A DNA stretch of 14,901 nucleotides, from NCBI GenBank assembly GCA_900756875.1, contig CAAELW010000211.1, positions 1 through 14,901 of the forward strand, written 5' to 3'. Shown here piece after piece: positions 1 through 8,335 of the stretch; the stretch's first letter is position 1, and each line of letters starts with the position of its first letter. Under the pieces are notes generated by a model. That model was not told where the DNA came from and ran no database searches. It saw only the letters and a list, made by a program, of their open reading frames with translations. Position numbers and translations under genes: made by a program. Source of the DNA: Pasteurellaceae bacterium. GTDB lineage: Bacteria; Pseudomonadota; Gammaproteobacteria; Enterobacterales; Pasteurellaceae.

Positions 1-32
1 ACTTTAATGTGCGGTTTGTTGTATTGATAGGT

Positions 33-770
33 TTATTTTTTTATCCAAATCAGACTCGCCATTCGGCCTGTTTTGCCATCTCGACGATAGGAAAAGAAGG
101 TCTCTTTTTCTGTGAATGTGCAATGCTCCCCACCGTAAATTTGGGAAATACCTAATTTATTGAGGCGTTGAGTAGCAATTTGATAAAGATTGCCGAGGTA
201 TTTTCCTACTTCATTCGGATCTGGTCGAAAAGCCGTTTCTGCAATCGGGTCAAAAGCCATAAATTGCTCAATCACTTCTTTACCAACTTGGAATGCATTA
301 GGGCCGATAGCAGGCCCAAACCACGCAATAATCTCTTCGGGGGCCGATTGGAAACATTTCACGGTTTCTTCTAATACACCATCACAGAGTCCGCGCCAGC
401 CCGCATGGGCTGCAGCCACTTCAGTCCCTTGCTTATTGGTGAATAAAACTGGCAAGCAATCAGCTGTCATCACCAAACATACTTGGTTAGGTTGATTGGT
501 GTAAACCGCATCAGCCTCTAAATCATTGCCCTCATAAGGCACCGTAATTACACGAGTGCTGTGCGTTTGAGTTAAAAACAACGGGAAATGTGGCAGATTA
601 AATTTTTCGACCAATAAAGTGCGGTTAGTTTTGACCGCACTTTTATCGTCTTCGACATGATCGCCTAAATTAAAACTATCGAAAGGCGGCAGGCTTACGC
701 CACCTTCTCTTGTGGTTGTAAAAGCTTGGATATGTGGTGGAACATGCCAGTTTGGAACAATGGTTTTCAT
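33..770 (-). CDS. pgeF: Peptidoglycan editing factor / laccase-domain protein PgeF (YfiH family)
   Basis: A 245-residue protein of the Cu-oxidase_4/YfiH (DUF152) family. E. coli YfiH, about the same size, has been linked to removal of misincorporated residues from peptidoglycan precursors; other family members act on purine nucleosides or were called polyphenol oxidases, so the substrate here is inferred. The metal/active-site triad is visible: His70 in TQTHS, Cys105 in TADCLP and His122 in AAAHAGWRG. It begins 1 nt after the rluD stop, so it is the second gene of a translationally linked pair, the same order as rluD-yfiH in E. coli. The TAA stop is at 33-35. The coding sequence contains an inverted pair of uptake signals (616-643) encoding roughly KSAVKTNRTL. 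Family assignment is firm; the biochemical role is less so. Confidence 0.93.
   Translation of the reverse strand: MKTIVPNWHVPPHIQAFTTTREGGVSLPPFDSFNLGDHVEDDKSAVKTNRTLLVEKFNLPHFPLFLTQTHSTRVITVPYEGNDLEADAVYTNQPNQVCLVMTADCLPVLFTNKQGTEVAAAHAGWRGLCDGVLEETVKCFQSAPEEIIAWFGPAIGPNAFQVGKEVIEQFMAFDPIAETAFRPDPNEVGKYLGNLYQIATQRLNKLGISQIYGGEHCTFTEKETFFSYRRDGKTGRMASLIWIKK
616..643. repeat. Inverted pair of DNA uptake signal sequences inside pgeF
   Basis: AAAGTGCGGT at 616-625 is followed after 8 nt by its exact reverse complement ACCGCACTTT at 634-643. Each arm contains the 9-nt Haemophilus USS core (617-625 and 634-642). Such inverted pairs usually sit just after genes, where they double as terminators. 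This one lies inside a coding region and could form a 10-bp hairpin in the pgeF mRNA around codons 43-52. Confidence 0.9.
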
Positions 771-771
771 C

Positions 772-1746
772 TTAATAATCCAATTCGTCTTTGTGTTCGA
801 GGTAATCCGCTTTTAAGGCATGCAGTAATTCGACAAAGTCATCGGGCAATGGGGCGTACCATTCCATCATTTCTCCCGTAATCGGGTGAGCTAAACGCAA
901 CATAACCGCATGTAAGGCTTGGCGTTTAAAATTGCGTAGTACTTCAGTGAAAGCTTCGCTTGCATTTTTAGGTGGACGAGGACGACCGCCATAGGTTTGA
1001 TCACCCAATAGTGGATGCGCAATATGCGCCATGTGCACACGAATTTGGTGAGTACGGCCCGTTTCTAAACGTAAGCGTAAACGCGTGTAATTACGGAAAT
1101 TCTCCATAATGCGATAGTGCGTCACAGCCGGTTTACCCATTGGGTGAACCGCCATCAATGTGCGTTTTGTTGCATGACGAGCCATTGGTTGGTCTACGGT
1201 TCCACCTTTGGTCATAATGCCACTCGCAACGGCTTCGTATTCACGAGTAATTTTGCGTTTTTGTAAATCACGCACAAGTTTTGTTTGTGCTGGAATGGTT
1301 TTGGCAACAACCATGAGACCCGTCGTGTCTTTATCTAAACGATGCACAATCCCTGCACGTGGTACTTCGGCAATCGGTGGATAGTGATAGAGTAGCGCGT
1401 TAAGCACGGTACCATCCGGATTTCCCGCACCAGGGTGAACCACGAGATCTTTAGGTTTGTTAATCACGATAATATCGTCATCTTCATAAACGATATTGAG
1501 TGGAATATTTTGTGGTTCAAAACGGTTTTCATCTTCCACTTCTACCGAAATTTCAATTTGCTCTCCACCATAAACTTTTGCACGGGGGATATCGGCAATT
1601 TCACCGTTCATTTTTACCTGTTTTGCTTCAATCCAGGTTTTTAAACGCGAACGGGAATATTCTGGGAACAACTCTGCTAGGGTTTGGTCTAAACGCTGTC
1701 CCATTTGTTCGGGCTGAATTTCAGCCGTTAAGGTAATTTGTGGCAT
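772..1746 (-). CDS. rluD: 23S rRNA pseudouridine synthase D (positions 1911/1915/1917)
   Basis: A 324-residue protein (E. coli RluD is 326). RluD isomerises three uridines in helix 69 of 23S rRNA, a step in late 50S assembly. Visible parts: an N-terminal S4-like RNA-binding domain at about residues 16-75 (GQRLDQTLAEL, then SRSRLKTWIEAKQVKMNG), then the RluA-type catalytic domain with the diagnostic HRLDKDTTGL, whose Asp138 is the expected nucleophile, and GRTHQIRVHM further on. The ATG at 1746 has only a weak Shine-Dalgarno (GGAT). It is divergent from bamD and 1 nt upstream of pgeF, the same bamD / rluD-yfiH arrangement as in E. coli, except that clpB is not the next gene here. Confidence 0.97.
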   Translation of the reverse strand: MPQITLTAEIQPEQMGQRLDQTLAELFPEYSRSRLKTWIEAKQVKMNGEIADIPRAKVYGGEQIEISVEVEDENRFEPQNIPLNIVYEDDDIIVINKPKDLVVHPGAGNPDGTVLNALLYHYPPIAEVPRAGIVHRLDKDTTGLMVVAKTIPAQTKLVRDLQKRKITREYEAVASGIMTKGGTVDQPMARHATKRTLMAVHPMGKPAVTHYRIMENFRNYTRLRLRLETGRTHQIRVHMAHIAHPLLGDQTYGGRPRPPKNASEAFTEVLRNFKRQALHAVMLRLAHPITGEMMEWYAPLPDDFVELLHALKADYLEHKDELDY

Positions 1747-1773
1747 AAAAAATCCATCTAAAAATTTAAAAAG

Positions 1774-1802
1774 TTGGCTTATTGTGTAATGTTCTATACA
1801 AT
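1774..1802 (+). promoter_or_regulatory. Candidate bamD promoter
   Basis: TTGGCT (1774-1779) and TACAAT (1797-1802) have a 17-bp spacer, a good sigma-70 match. The predicted start is near 1809, so the leader is about 47 nt. The -10 is one arm of the inverted repeat TACAAT-N8-ATTGTA (1797-1816), whose other arm is the candidate rluD -10. Confidence 0.55.
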
Positions 1803-1810
1803 ATTCGTTA

Positions 1811-1839
1811 ATTGTAACTTATTTATTGATTTTCGTAAA
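1811..1839 (-). promoter_or_regulatory. Candidate rluD-pgeF promoter
   Basis: On the minus strand, TTTACG (1839-1834) and TACAAT (1816-1811) are separated by 17 bp. The -10 matches 5 of 6 consensus positions and the -35 matches 4 of 6. The predicted start is near 1804, giving a leader of about 58 nt. It faces the bamD promoter candidate. Assigned from consensus only. Confidence 0.45.
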
Positions 1840-1855
1840 AATTAAGGAAAAAAGA

Positions 1856-2647
1856 ATGCGTAAAATAAAATCTCTCGCGCTTATTGCATTGACCTCATTC
1901 GCTATTGCAGCTTGTAGCAGTGGTAATAAAGAAGTAGAGCAAGCTTCTGTTGATGATCTTTATGCAAAAGGAGCTGCAGCATTGCAAGAAGGAAGCTATT
2001 CTGACTCGATTCGTTATTTAAAAGCAGCGACAGAGCGTTTCCCTGGTAGTACTTACCAAGAGCAAGCAATGCTTGATTTAATTTATGCAAACTATAAAAC
2101 GCAAGATTACACAGCCACTTTGGTAACCGTAGATAACTACTTACACCAATTCCCACAAAGTCCAAACCGTGACTATGCAGTGTATATGGCGGGTTTAACA
2201 AACTTAGCAACGGCCGATAACATGATCCAAGATTTCTTTGGTATCGATCGTGCAACGCGTGAAACCACTTCAATGAAAACGGCGTTTTCAAACTTCCAAA
2301 GCTTAGTGCGTGCGTTCCCAAATAGCCCATATTCACAAGATGCAGTAGCACGTATGGCATACATCAAAGATTCATTAGCTCGTCATGAATTAGAAATTGC
2401 GAAATTCTATGCAAAACGTGATGCGTGGGTTGCGGTATCAAACCGTGTAGTGGGTATGTTGCAACAATATCCGGATGCAAAAGCGACTTACGAAGGTTTA
2501 TTCTTAATGAAAGAAGCATACGAGAAAATGGGTTTACAACAATTAGCAAGTCAAACTCAACAAGTCATCGATGCGAATAAAGATAAACAATTTGCAGATG
2601 TGAAAAAACCGGAAGAGTCTGATTTAATTCAACCGGTTAAAAAATAA
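1856..2647 (+). CDS. bamD: Outer membrane assembly lipoprotein BamD (YfiO/ComL)
   Basis: An essential lipoprotein of the BAM complex, which folds beta-barrel proteins into the outer membrane; BamD binds BamA and substrate barrels from the periplasmic side. The 263-residue product starts at the ATG at 1856 (AAGGA 8 nt upstream). A TTG-initiated extension from 1826 would put a charged stretch before the signal peptide and is not credible. Residues 1-19 are a lipoprotein signal peptide (MRKIKSLAL...) ending in the lipobox IAAC with Cys20 the lipidated residue. TPR-like repeats follow, with the family features YAKGAAALQEGSYSDSIRYL, AERFPGS-type and YPDAKATYEGL segments. The E. coli protein is 245 residues, so the C-terminal extension is slight. 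In Haemophilus the orthologue was named ComL. Confidence 0.96.
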   Translation: MRKIKSLALIALTSFAIAACSSGNKEVEQASVDDLYAKGAAALQEGSYSDSIRYLKAATERFPGSTYQEQAMLDLIYANYKTQDYTATLVTVDNYLHQFPQSPNRDYAVYMAGLTNLATADNMIQDFFGIDRATRETTSMKTAFSNFQSLVRAFPNSPYSQDAVARMAYIKDSLARHELEIAKFYAKRDAWVAVSNRVVGMLQQYPDAKATYEGLFLMKEAYEKMGLQQLASQTQQVIDANKDKQFADVKKPEESDLIQPVKK

Positions 2648-2650
2648 TCC

Positions 2651-2666
2651 CGTCCCTTGTGGGACG
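2651..2666 (+). terminator. Hairpin just after bamD (possible terminator or stabilising stem)
   Basis: CGTCCC (2651-2656), loop TTGT, GGGACG (2661-2666): a perfect 6-bp GC-rich stem four bases after the bamD stop. There is no U-run after it, so it is not a standard intrinsic terminator. It may protect the 3' end or be Rho-assisted. Confidence 0.4.
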
Positions 2667-2669
2667 TGC

Positions 2670-2691
2670 TTGAATAAGCAAAATTATTCAA
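2670..2691. repeat. AT-rich inverted repeat upstream of ssrS
   Basis: TTGAATAA (2670-2677) and TTATTCAA (2684-2691) are perfect 8-bp inverted arms around GCAAAA. It lies upstream of the 6S RNA promoter region and after the bamD hairpin. It could be a protein-binding site or a weak hairpin; no known motif is recognised. Confidence 0.4.
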
Positions 2692-2725
2692 ATAAAGGCT
2701 AGTCAAACTAATCAAATTGAGCTAG

Positions 2726-2731
2726 TATAAA
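2726..2731 (+). promoter_or_regulatory. Candidate -10 element of the 6S RNA promoter
   Basis: TATAAA (2726-2731) in the context CTAGTATAAATTT lies 8 nt before the 6S 5' end deduced by homology (about 2740). No clear -35 is seen; GTCAAA at 2702-2707 with an 18-bp spacer is the best candidate and is poor. Confidence 0.45.
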
Positions 2732-2739
2732 TTTAAAAG

Positions 2740-2937
2740 ATTTCCTGGGGTGTTCGTGGATGGGTTATGTCCCTGAGCCGATACTTAGAACTTTATAAAT
2801 CGGTTTCCCGCCATTGGTGTGTAGGCTTGACCTTTGACTTTGTCATTGGACTAAAGAAACCTAAAAATGGCCTTACCGGTTTCCTTGGACCGTCGGGTTC
2901 AAGGACTACTACTCGTAGCGGCACTCTGGGACCTTCC
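2740..2937 (+). ncRNA. ssrS: 6S RNA
   Basis: 6S RNA mimics an open promoter and sequesters the sigma-70 RNA polymerase holoenzyme in stationary phase. Recognition is by direct similarity to the E. coli RNA: the 5' part GGGGTGTTCG and CCCTGAGCCGATA (around 2772-2784), the middle TTGGTGTGTAGGC, and the 3' part GGTTCAAGGACTACTACTCG then AGCGGCACTCTGGGA. The closing stem is present: 2744-2752 (CCTGGGGTG) pairs over 9 positions with 2922-2930 (CACTCTGGG), with G-U pairs. The length is about 198 nt against 184 in E. coli. The ends are set by homology, to within a few nucleotides. fau follows immediately, the conserved ssrS-ygfA order, so a joint precursor processed at the 3' end is likely. An open frame starting at 2867 runs through its 3' half but should not be taken as protein. 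Confidence 0.95.
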
Positions 2938-2962
2938 TCTTAAATCCATTCTTTCCAATCGA

Positions 2963-3535
2963 ATGAAATCAACACAGCAAACGATTCGCAATCAGCTCCG
3001 TCAACAAATTCGTAAAACACGAGCAAATTTGACCGCACTTCAGCAGCAACAGGCAGAAGATTCCATCACTCAACAAGCGATTGCACTAATTGAAGAACGA
3101 AATGCGCAGCATATTGCTTTGTATATTTCCTTTGATGGAGAAATTTCAACAGAAAAACTGATCAAAATCCTTTTGACGCAAGGCAAACAGGTTTATTTGC
3201 CCGTCTTACACCCTTTCAATCCGAATCACCTTTTGTTCTTACGTTATTTGCCAGATACGCCGATGCTGAAAAATAAATTTGGCATTTGGGAGCCCAAGCT
3301 TAATGTACAAAACGTATTGCCTTTGGATGAATTAGATATTCTTTTTACGCCACTCGTCGCTTTTGATAAACAAGGGAATCGTCTTGGCATGGGCGGTGGT
3401 TTTTATGATCGCACCTTACAACATTGGCAGAAGTCTTCTTTTATCCCCGTGGGATTAGCTCATCAATGTCAGCAAGTCGAACAGCTTCCAACAGAAGCGT
3501 GGGACGTGCCACTTCATCAAATCTTAGTTGCTTAA
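2963..3535 (+). CDS. fau: 5-formyltetrahydrofolate cyclo-ligase (MTHFS)
   Basis: ATP-dependent conversion of 5-formyl-THF to 5,10-methenyl-THF, returning stored folate to one-carbon metabolism (E. coli YgfA/Fau). From the ATG at 2963 the product has 190 residues, close to the family size. It shows the N-terminal basic helix (RNQLRQQIRKTRANL) and the C-terminal nucleotide-loop signature GMGGGFYDR at residues 142-150. The frame is open back to an ATG at 2867, but those 32 extra codons lie within 6S RNA and do not resemble the family. No good Shine-Dalgarno precedes either start, so the start is chosen on homology and on the 6S boundary. Likely co-transcribed with ssrS, as in E. coli. An uptake signal lies at codons 24-26. 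Confidence 0.93.
   Translation: MKSTQQTIRNQLRQQIRKTRANLTALQQQQAEDSITQQAIALIEERNAQHIALYISFDGEISTEKLIKILLTQGKQVYLPVLHPFNPNHLLFLRYLPDTPMLKNKFGIWEPKLNVQNVLPLDELDILFTPLVAFDKQGNRLGMGGGFYDRTLQHWQKSSFIPVGLAHQCQQVEQLPTEAWDVPLHQILVA
3032..3040 (-). repeat. DNA uptake signal sequence (USS)
   Basis: Exact 9-nt core ACCGCACTT (AAGTGCGGT on the minus strand), inside fau, where it encodes part of LTALQ. Confidence 0.9.
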
Positions 3536-3560
3536 ACCTATCAAGAAGTAAAGTTTGATA

Positions 3561-3588
3561 GAAAAAATTAAAAATAGTCAATTTTTTC
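3561..3588 (+). terminator. Weak AT-rich hairpin after fau
   Basis: GAAAAAATT (3561-3569) and AATTTTTTC (3580-3588) are perfect inverted arms; a second, overlapping inverted repeat is CTATCAA (3538-3544) with TTGATAG (3555-3561). The T-rich 3' arm could act as a weak terminator before the clpB heat-shock promoter, but the stems contain almost no G-C pairs. Confidence 0.3.
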
Positions 3589-3589
3589 T

Positions 3590-3617
3590 CTTGAAATATC
3601 AAAAAAGGGTCTTATTT
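3590..3617 (+). promoter_or_regulatory. Candidate sigma-32 (RpoH) heat-shock promoter of clpB
   Basis: CTTGAAAT (3590-3597) matches the sigma-32 -35 consensus CTTGAAA exactly. After a 13-bp spacer, TCTTATTT (3610-3617) is a partial match to CCCCATNT. The predicted start is near 3623, leaving a leader of about 48 nt. clpB is a classic RpoH-regulon gene, which supports the call. Confidence 0.7.
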
Positions 3618-3630
3618 AATTACTCATAAA

Positions 3631-3642
3631 GGGGATGACCCC
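3631..3642 (+). promoter_or_regulatory. GGGG-ATGA-CCCC hairpin in the clpB leader
   Basis: Four G-C pairs close an ATGA loop, 14 nt upstream of the AGGAGA ribosome-binding site (3656-3661). It lies about 8 nt from the predicted 5' end of the heat-shock transcript. It could stabilise the mRNA or modulate initiation; the stem does not cover the Shine-Dalgarno, so it is not a classic RNA thermometer. Confidence 0.4.
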
Positions 3643-3670
3643 AAGGATTTTATGCAGGAGAAGATAAGAT

Positions 3671-6241
3671 ATGAATATTGAAAAATTTACCACTAAATTC
3701 CAACAAGCACTCAGTGAAGCACAGTCATTAGCGCTTGGTAAAGATAATCAGTTTATTGAACCAGTGCATTTATTGGCCGCACTTTTAAATCAACAAGACG
3801 GTTCAATTGCACCTATTTTGACAGCAAGTGGCGTGAATGTAGCGTTATTACGTAATGAATTAAACGCAGAATTGAATAAATTGCCACAAGTGTCGGGGAA
3901 CGGCGGTGACGTGCAAATTTCTCGTCAATTACTCAACTTATTGAATTTATGTGACAAATTAGCACAACAAAAACAAGATAAATTTATTTCCAGTGAATTG
4001 TTCTTATTGGCAGCGCTTGAAGAGCGCGGCGCATTAAATGACATTTTGAAAAAATGTGGTGCGAAAAAAGAACAAATTTTACAAGCGATTCAACATATTC
4101 GCGGAGGACAAAGCGTGAACGATCAAAATGCAGAAGAAAGCAGACAAGCTCTTGAAAAATATACAATTGATTTAACAGCTCGTGCTGAAAGTGGCAAACT
4201 CGACCCGGTTATTGGTCGTGATGAAGAAATTCGTCGAGCCATTCAAGTATTACAACGTCGTACCAAAAACAACCCAGTATTAATCGGTGAGCCTGGTGTA
4301 GGTAAAACCGCTATCGTGGAAGGTTTGGCTCAACGTATTGTCAATGGTGAAGTGCCTGAAGGCTTAAAAAACAAACGTGTACTTTCTTTAGATATGGGCG
4401 CATTGATTGCAGGTGCGAAATACCGCGGTGAATTTGAAGAGCGTTTAAAAGCGGTATTAAATGAACTTGCAAAAGAAGAAGGTCGCGTGATCCTCTTTAT
4501 TGATGAAATCCATACCATGGTTGGTGCAGGTAAAACTGACGGTGCGATGGATGCCGGTAACTTATTAAAACCAAGTTTAGCACGCGGTGAATTACACTGT
4601 GTGGGGGCAACAACACTAGACGAATATCGTCAATATATCGAGAAAGATGCCGCACTTGAGCGTCGTTTCCAAAAAGTCTTTGTGGATGAGCCAAGTGTCG
4701 AAGATACCATTGCGATCTTACGTGGTTTGAAAGAGCGTTATGAGATCCATCACCATGTAGATATTACTGACCCGGCAATCGTGGCAGCAGCAACGCTTTC
4801 ACACCGTTATATTTCCGATCGTCAATTGCCAGATAAAGCCATCGACTTAATCGATGAAGCCGCTTCGAGCATTCGTATGGAAATTGACTCTAAACCAGAG
4901 CCGCTTGATCGTCTTGAACGCCGTATTATCCAATTAAAATTGGAACAACAAGCATTACAAAAAGAAGAAGACGAAGCAAGCCGTAAACGTTTAGAGATGT
5001 TAGAAAAAGAGCTTGCTGATAAAGAACGTGAATACGCTGAACTTGAAGAAGTTTGGAAATCAGAAAAAGCGACCCTTTCAGGTTCACAACACATCAAACA
5101 AGAGTTAGATGCGGCGAAAACAGAAATGGAGCAAGCGCGTCGTGCTGGTGATTTAAGCAAAATGTCTGAGCTTCAATACGGTCGTATTCCAGAATTGGAA
5201 AAACAACTTGCTGCCGCTGAAACCGGTGAAGGCAAAGAAATGAGCCTATTACGCTATCGTGTGACTGATGAAGAAATTGCGGAAGTACTTTCTAAAGCAA
5301 CCGGCATTCCAGTTTCTAAAATGATGGAAGGTGAGAAAGAAAAACTCTTACGCATGGAAGAAGAATTGCACAAACGTGTGATCGGTCAAGAAGAAGCAGT
5401 TGATGCCGTTGCAAACGCGATTCGTCGTAGCCGTGCAGGGCTTTCTGATCCTAACCGCCCAATTGGTTCGTTCTTATTCTTAGGACCAACTGGTGTAGGT
5501 AAAACAGAGCTTTGCAAAACTTTGGCGAAATTCCTCTTTGACAGTGAAGATGCGATGGTACGTATTGATATGTCAGAGTTTATGGAAAAACACAGTGTAT
5601 CTCGTTTAGTGGGTGCGCCTCCAGGCTATGTTGGCTATGAAGAAGGTGGTTACTTAACTGAAGCAGTTCGTCGTCGTCCATATTCGGTGATTTTGCTCGA
5701 TGAAGTGGAAAAAGCACACGCAGATGTATTCAACATTTTATTACAAGTGTTGGATGATGGTCGTTTAACGGATGGTCAAGGGCGTACGGTAGACTTCCGT
5801 AACACGGTTGTGATTATGACCTCTAACTTGGGTTCTGATTTAATCCAAGGTAGCAAAGACGAAAGCTATGGCGAAATGAAGGCATTAGTGATGTCAGTAG
5901 TGAGCCAACATTTCCGTCCGGAATTCATCAACCGTATTGACGAAACGGTGGTATTCCATCCACTTGGCAAAGACAATATCCGTGCTATTGCAAGCATCCA
6001 ATTAGAACGTTTAGCAAAACGTATGGAAACTCGTGGTTACGAATTAGTGTTTACCGAAGCGTTATTAGATTTCATTGGTGAAGTGGGTTATGACCCAATT
6101 TATGGGGCGCGTCCATTAAAACGTGCAATCCAACAAGAGATCGAAAACAGCTTGGCACAACAAGTTCTATCTGGTCAATTATTACCAGGTAAAGTGGTCA
6201 CAGTGGATTATGTGGATGGCAAAGTTCAAGCCAGACAATAA
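3671..6241 (+). CDS. clpB: Hsp100 disaggregase ClpB
   Basis: An 856-residue hexameric AAA+ chaperone that, with DnaK/DnaJ/GrpE, extracts and refolds proteins from aggregates in the cytosol (E. coli ClpB is 857). Order of parts: N-terminal repeat domain about 1-145; NBD1 with Walker A GEPGVGKT (206-213) and Walker B VILFIDE (about 273-279); the middle coiled-coil domain, about 410-525, rich in E, K and R; NBD2 with Walker A GPTGVGKT (605-612), Walker [11 protein letters not shown] and sensor 2 GARPLKRAI near the C terminus. The ATG at 3671 has AGGAGA 9 nt upstream. A second start at GTG codon 149 is supported separately. The gene has its own sigma-32-like promoter and a strong terminator. In E. 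coli clpB follows yfiH; here it follows fau instead. Confidence 0.98.
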   Translation: MNIEKFTTKFQQALSEAQSLALGKDNQFIEPVHLLAALLNQQDGSIAPILTASGVNVALLRNELNAELNKLPQVSGNGGDVQISRQLLNLLNLCDKLAQQKQDKFISSELFLLAALEERGALNDILKKCGAKKEQILQAIQHIRGGQSVNDQNAEESRQALEKYTIDLTARAESGKLDPVIGRDEEIRRAIQVLQRRTKNNPVLIGEPGVGKTAIVEGLAQRIVNGEVPEGLKNKRVLSLDMGALIAGAKYRGEFEERLKAVLNELAKEEGRVILFIDEIHTMVGAGKTDGAMDAGNLLKPSLARGELHCVGATTLDEYRQYIEKDAALERRFQKVFVDEPSVEDTIAILRGLKERYEIHHHVDITDPAIVAAATLSHRYISDRQLPDKAIDLIDEAASSIRMEIDSKPEPLDRLERRIIQLKLEQQALQKEEDEASRKRLEMLEKELADKEREYAELEEVWKSEKATLSGSQHIKQELDAAKTEMEQARRAGDLSKMSELQYGRIPELEKQLAAAETGEGKEMSLLRYRVTDEEIAEVLSKATGIPVSKMMEGEKEKLLRMEEELHKRVIGQEEAVDAVANAIRRSRAGLSDPNRPIGSFLFLGPTGVGKTELCKTLAKFLFDSEDAMVRIDMSEFMEKHSVSRLVGAPPGYVGYEEGGYLTEAVRRRPYSVILLDEVEKAHADVFNILLQVLDDGRLTDGQGRTVDFRNTVVIMTSNLGSDLIQGSKDESYGEMKALVMSVVSQHFRPEFINRIDETVVFHPLGKDNIRAIASIQLERLAKRMETRGYELVFTEALLDFIGEVGYDPIYGARPLKRAIQQEIENSLAQQVLSGQLLPGKVVTVDYVDGKVQARQ
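4103..4117 (+). promoter_or_regulatory. Internal ribosome-binding site and GTG start for ClpB-short
   Basis: GGAGGA (4103-4108) lies 6 nt before GTG (4115-4117), which is codon 149 of clpB. E. coli makes a shorter ClpB lacking the N-domain from an internal GTG at Val149. The same codon number, with a near-perfect Shine-Dalgarno, is seen here, so production of an N-domain-less form of about 708 residues is a good inference. Confidence 0.75.
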
Positions 6242-6252
6242 TTTGTAAAATG

Positions 6253-6286
6253 AAAAGCCATTTAGTGAAAGCTAAATGGCTTTTTT
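6253..6286 (+). terminator. Intrinsic terminator of clpB
   Basis: AAAAGCCATTTAG (6253-6265) and CTAAATGGCTTTT (6272-6284) form a perfect 13-bp stem with a 6-nt loop, ending in a run of six T (6281-6286), 12 nt after the clpB stop. Confidence 0.93.
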
Positions 6287-6312
6287 ATGCTTTGGTAAAA
6301 GATAAAATAGGG

Positions 6313-6340
6313 TAGAATGACGCTGTTTATAGCGTATAAA
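6313..6340 (+). promoter_or_regulatory. Candidate -10 and inverted repeat upstream of mog
   Basis: TAGAAT (6313-6318) is a plausible -10 with no convincing -35. Next to it TTTATA-GCG-TATAAA (6326-6340) is a perfect inverted repeat around the expected transcription start. Because clpB ends in a strong terminator, a promoter is needed in this 100-bp gap. Confidence 0.4.
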
Positions 6341-6353
6341 AATGAGGAAAAAA

Positions 6354-7286
<933 letters not shown>

Positions 7287-7287
<1 letters not shown>

Positions 7288-8327
7288 TGGAAAAAAACTT
7301 AAATTTTAACCGCACTGTAGTCGCAATGGCGGCTTTAGTAATTGTGTTTGCGGGAATTAAACTGGCGGCAGAGATTGTCGTGCCTTTTCTATTGGCATTA
7401 TTTATCGCCATTATTTGCTCGCCAGTAATTAAAGCAATGACACAACGTAAAGTGCCACATGGTATTGCGATTGCCTTGCTGTTTATCTTAATTTTAATCG
7501 TATTCTTTTTCCTCGCGGGATTAATTAACAGCAGTGTGCAGGAATTCACACGCTCAATTCCGCAATATAAAGTGCTGCTTTCAGAGCGTATAAATGATGT
7601 TGTGGCATTAGCTCAAAAACTGAAATTGCCGATTGTGATTTCTCGCGAAGCCATTATGGAGCATTTTGATCCGAGCGTGATCATGAACTTTGTGAGCCGT
7701 TTATTATTAAACTTTTCTGGCGTTGTGACGAATGTTTTTGTGTTGATCTTAGCGGTGATTTTTATGCTACTTGAGGCACCGACGATGAAGCATAAACTTG
7801 CTTTAGTATTAAGTGATAATGAACATGATGTTGTCGCGGAAGAACATCATATTGATCGTATTTTAGACGGTGTGATTAGTTATCTTGGCGTGAAAACAGT
7901 GATTAGTTTGCTTACGGGTATCTCGACGTGGATTTTGTTGGATGTGATGGATGTTCAATATGCCATTTTATGGGCGACGTTAAGCTTCCTATTAAATTAT
8001 ATTCCGAATATCGGTTCGATTATTGCAGCAGTGCCTATTATTGTTCAAGCGTTATTACTGAATGGATTTGGTGTTGGAATGGGCGTAACCGTCGGTATTA
8101 TTGCATTAAGTATTGTGATCGGTAATATTATTGAACCGAAAATGATGGGCAAAACCCTAGGGCTTTCTACCTTGGTCGTATTCTTTTCATTGCTTTTCTG
8201 GGGATGGTTGCTCGGCACGGTTGGCATGTTACTTTCTGTACCGCTGACAATGGCATTTAAAATCACTTTAGAAAGTTCAGAATCAACGAAGAAATATGCG
8301 GCTTTATTGGGTGATGTAAACGAATAA
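7287..8327 (+). CDS. tqsA: AI-2E family membrane transporter, TqsA/YdgG-like
   Basis: A 346-residue polytopic inner-membrane protein of the UPF0118/AI-2E transporter family. E. coli TqsA (344 residues) affects autoinducer-2 export; other members export ions or other solutes, so the substrate here is an inference. The closest visible match to TqsA is the C-terminal GLSTLVVFFSLLFWGWLLG and VGMLLSVPLT, together with LNYIPNIGSIIAA and the N-terminal AAEIVVPFLLALFIA. About seven or eight hydrophobic segments are seen. The start is GTG at 7287, overlapping the glnB stop by one base (TAGTG), with GAGGAAG 7 nt upstream, which indicates translational coupling; an ATG at 7326 would cut into the first membrane segment. 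The stop codon TAA overlaps an uptake signal. Confidence 0.88.
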
Positions 8328-8335
8328 AGTGCGGT
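8327..8335 (+). repeat. DNA uptake signal sequence (USS) at the tqsA stop
   Basis: Exact AAGTGCGGT whose first A is the last base of the TAA stop codon. Confidence 0.9.

Noticed and set aside
1..32. Uptake signal at the left edge (ATGTGCGGT)
   Set aside because: One mismatch to the 9-nt core and no second arm visible; near-matches at 3777, 4649, 6833 and 7309 were likewise not counted.
1826..1855. Upstream TTG start for bamD
   Set aside because: It would bury the lipoprotein signal peptide behind ten mostly charged residues and it covers the true Shine-Dalgarno.
1902..2360. Minus-strand open frame of about 152 codons opposite bamD
   Set aside because: Antisense to a confidently identified gene, low-complexity Leu-rich translation, no family resemblance and no ribosome-binding site.
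4822..5160. Minus-strand open frame of about 112 codons, Ser-rich, opposite the clpB middle domain
   Set aside because: The Ser-rich composition is the complement of the E/K/R-rich coiled coil; an antisense shadow.
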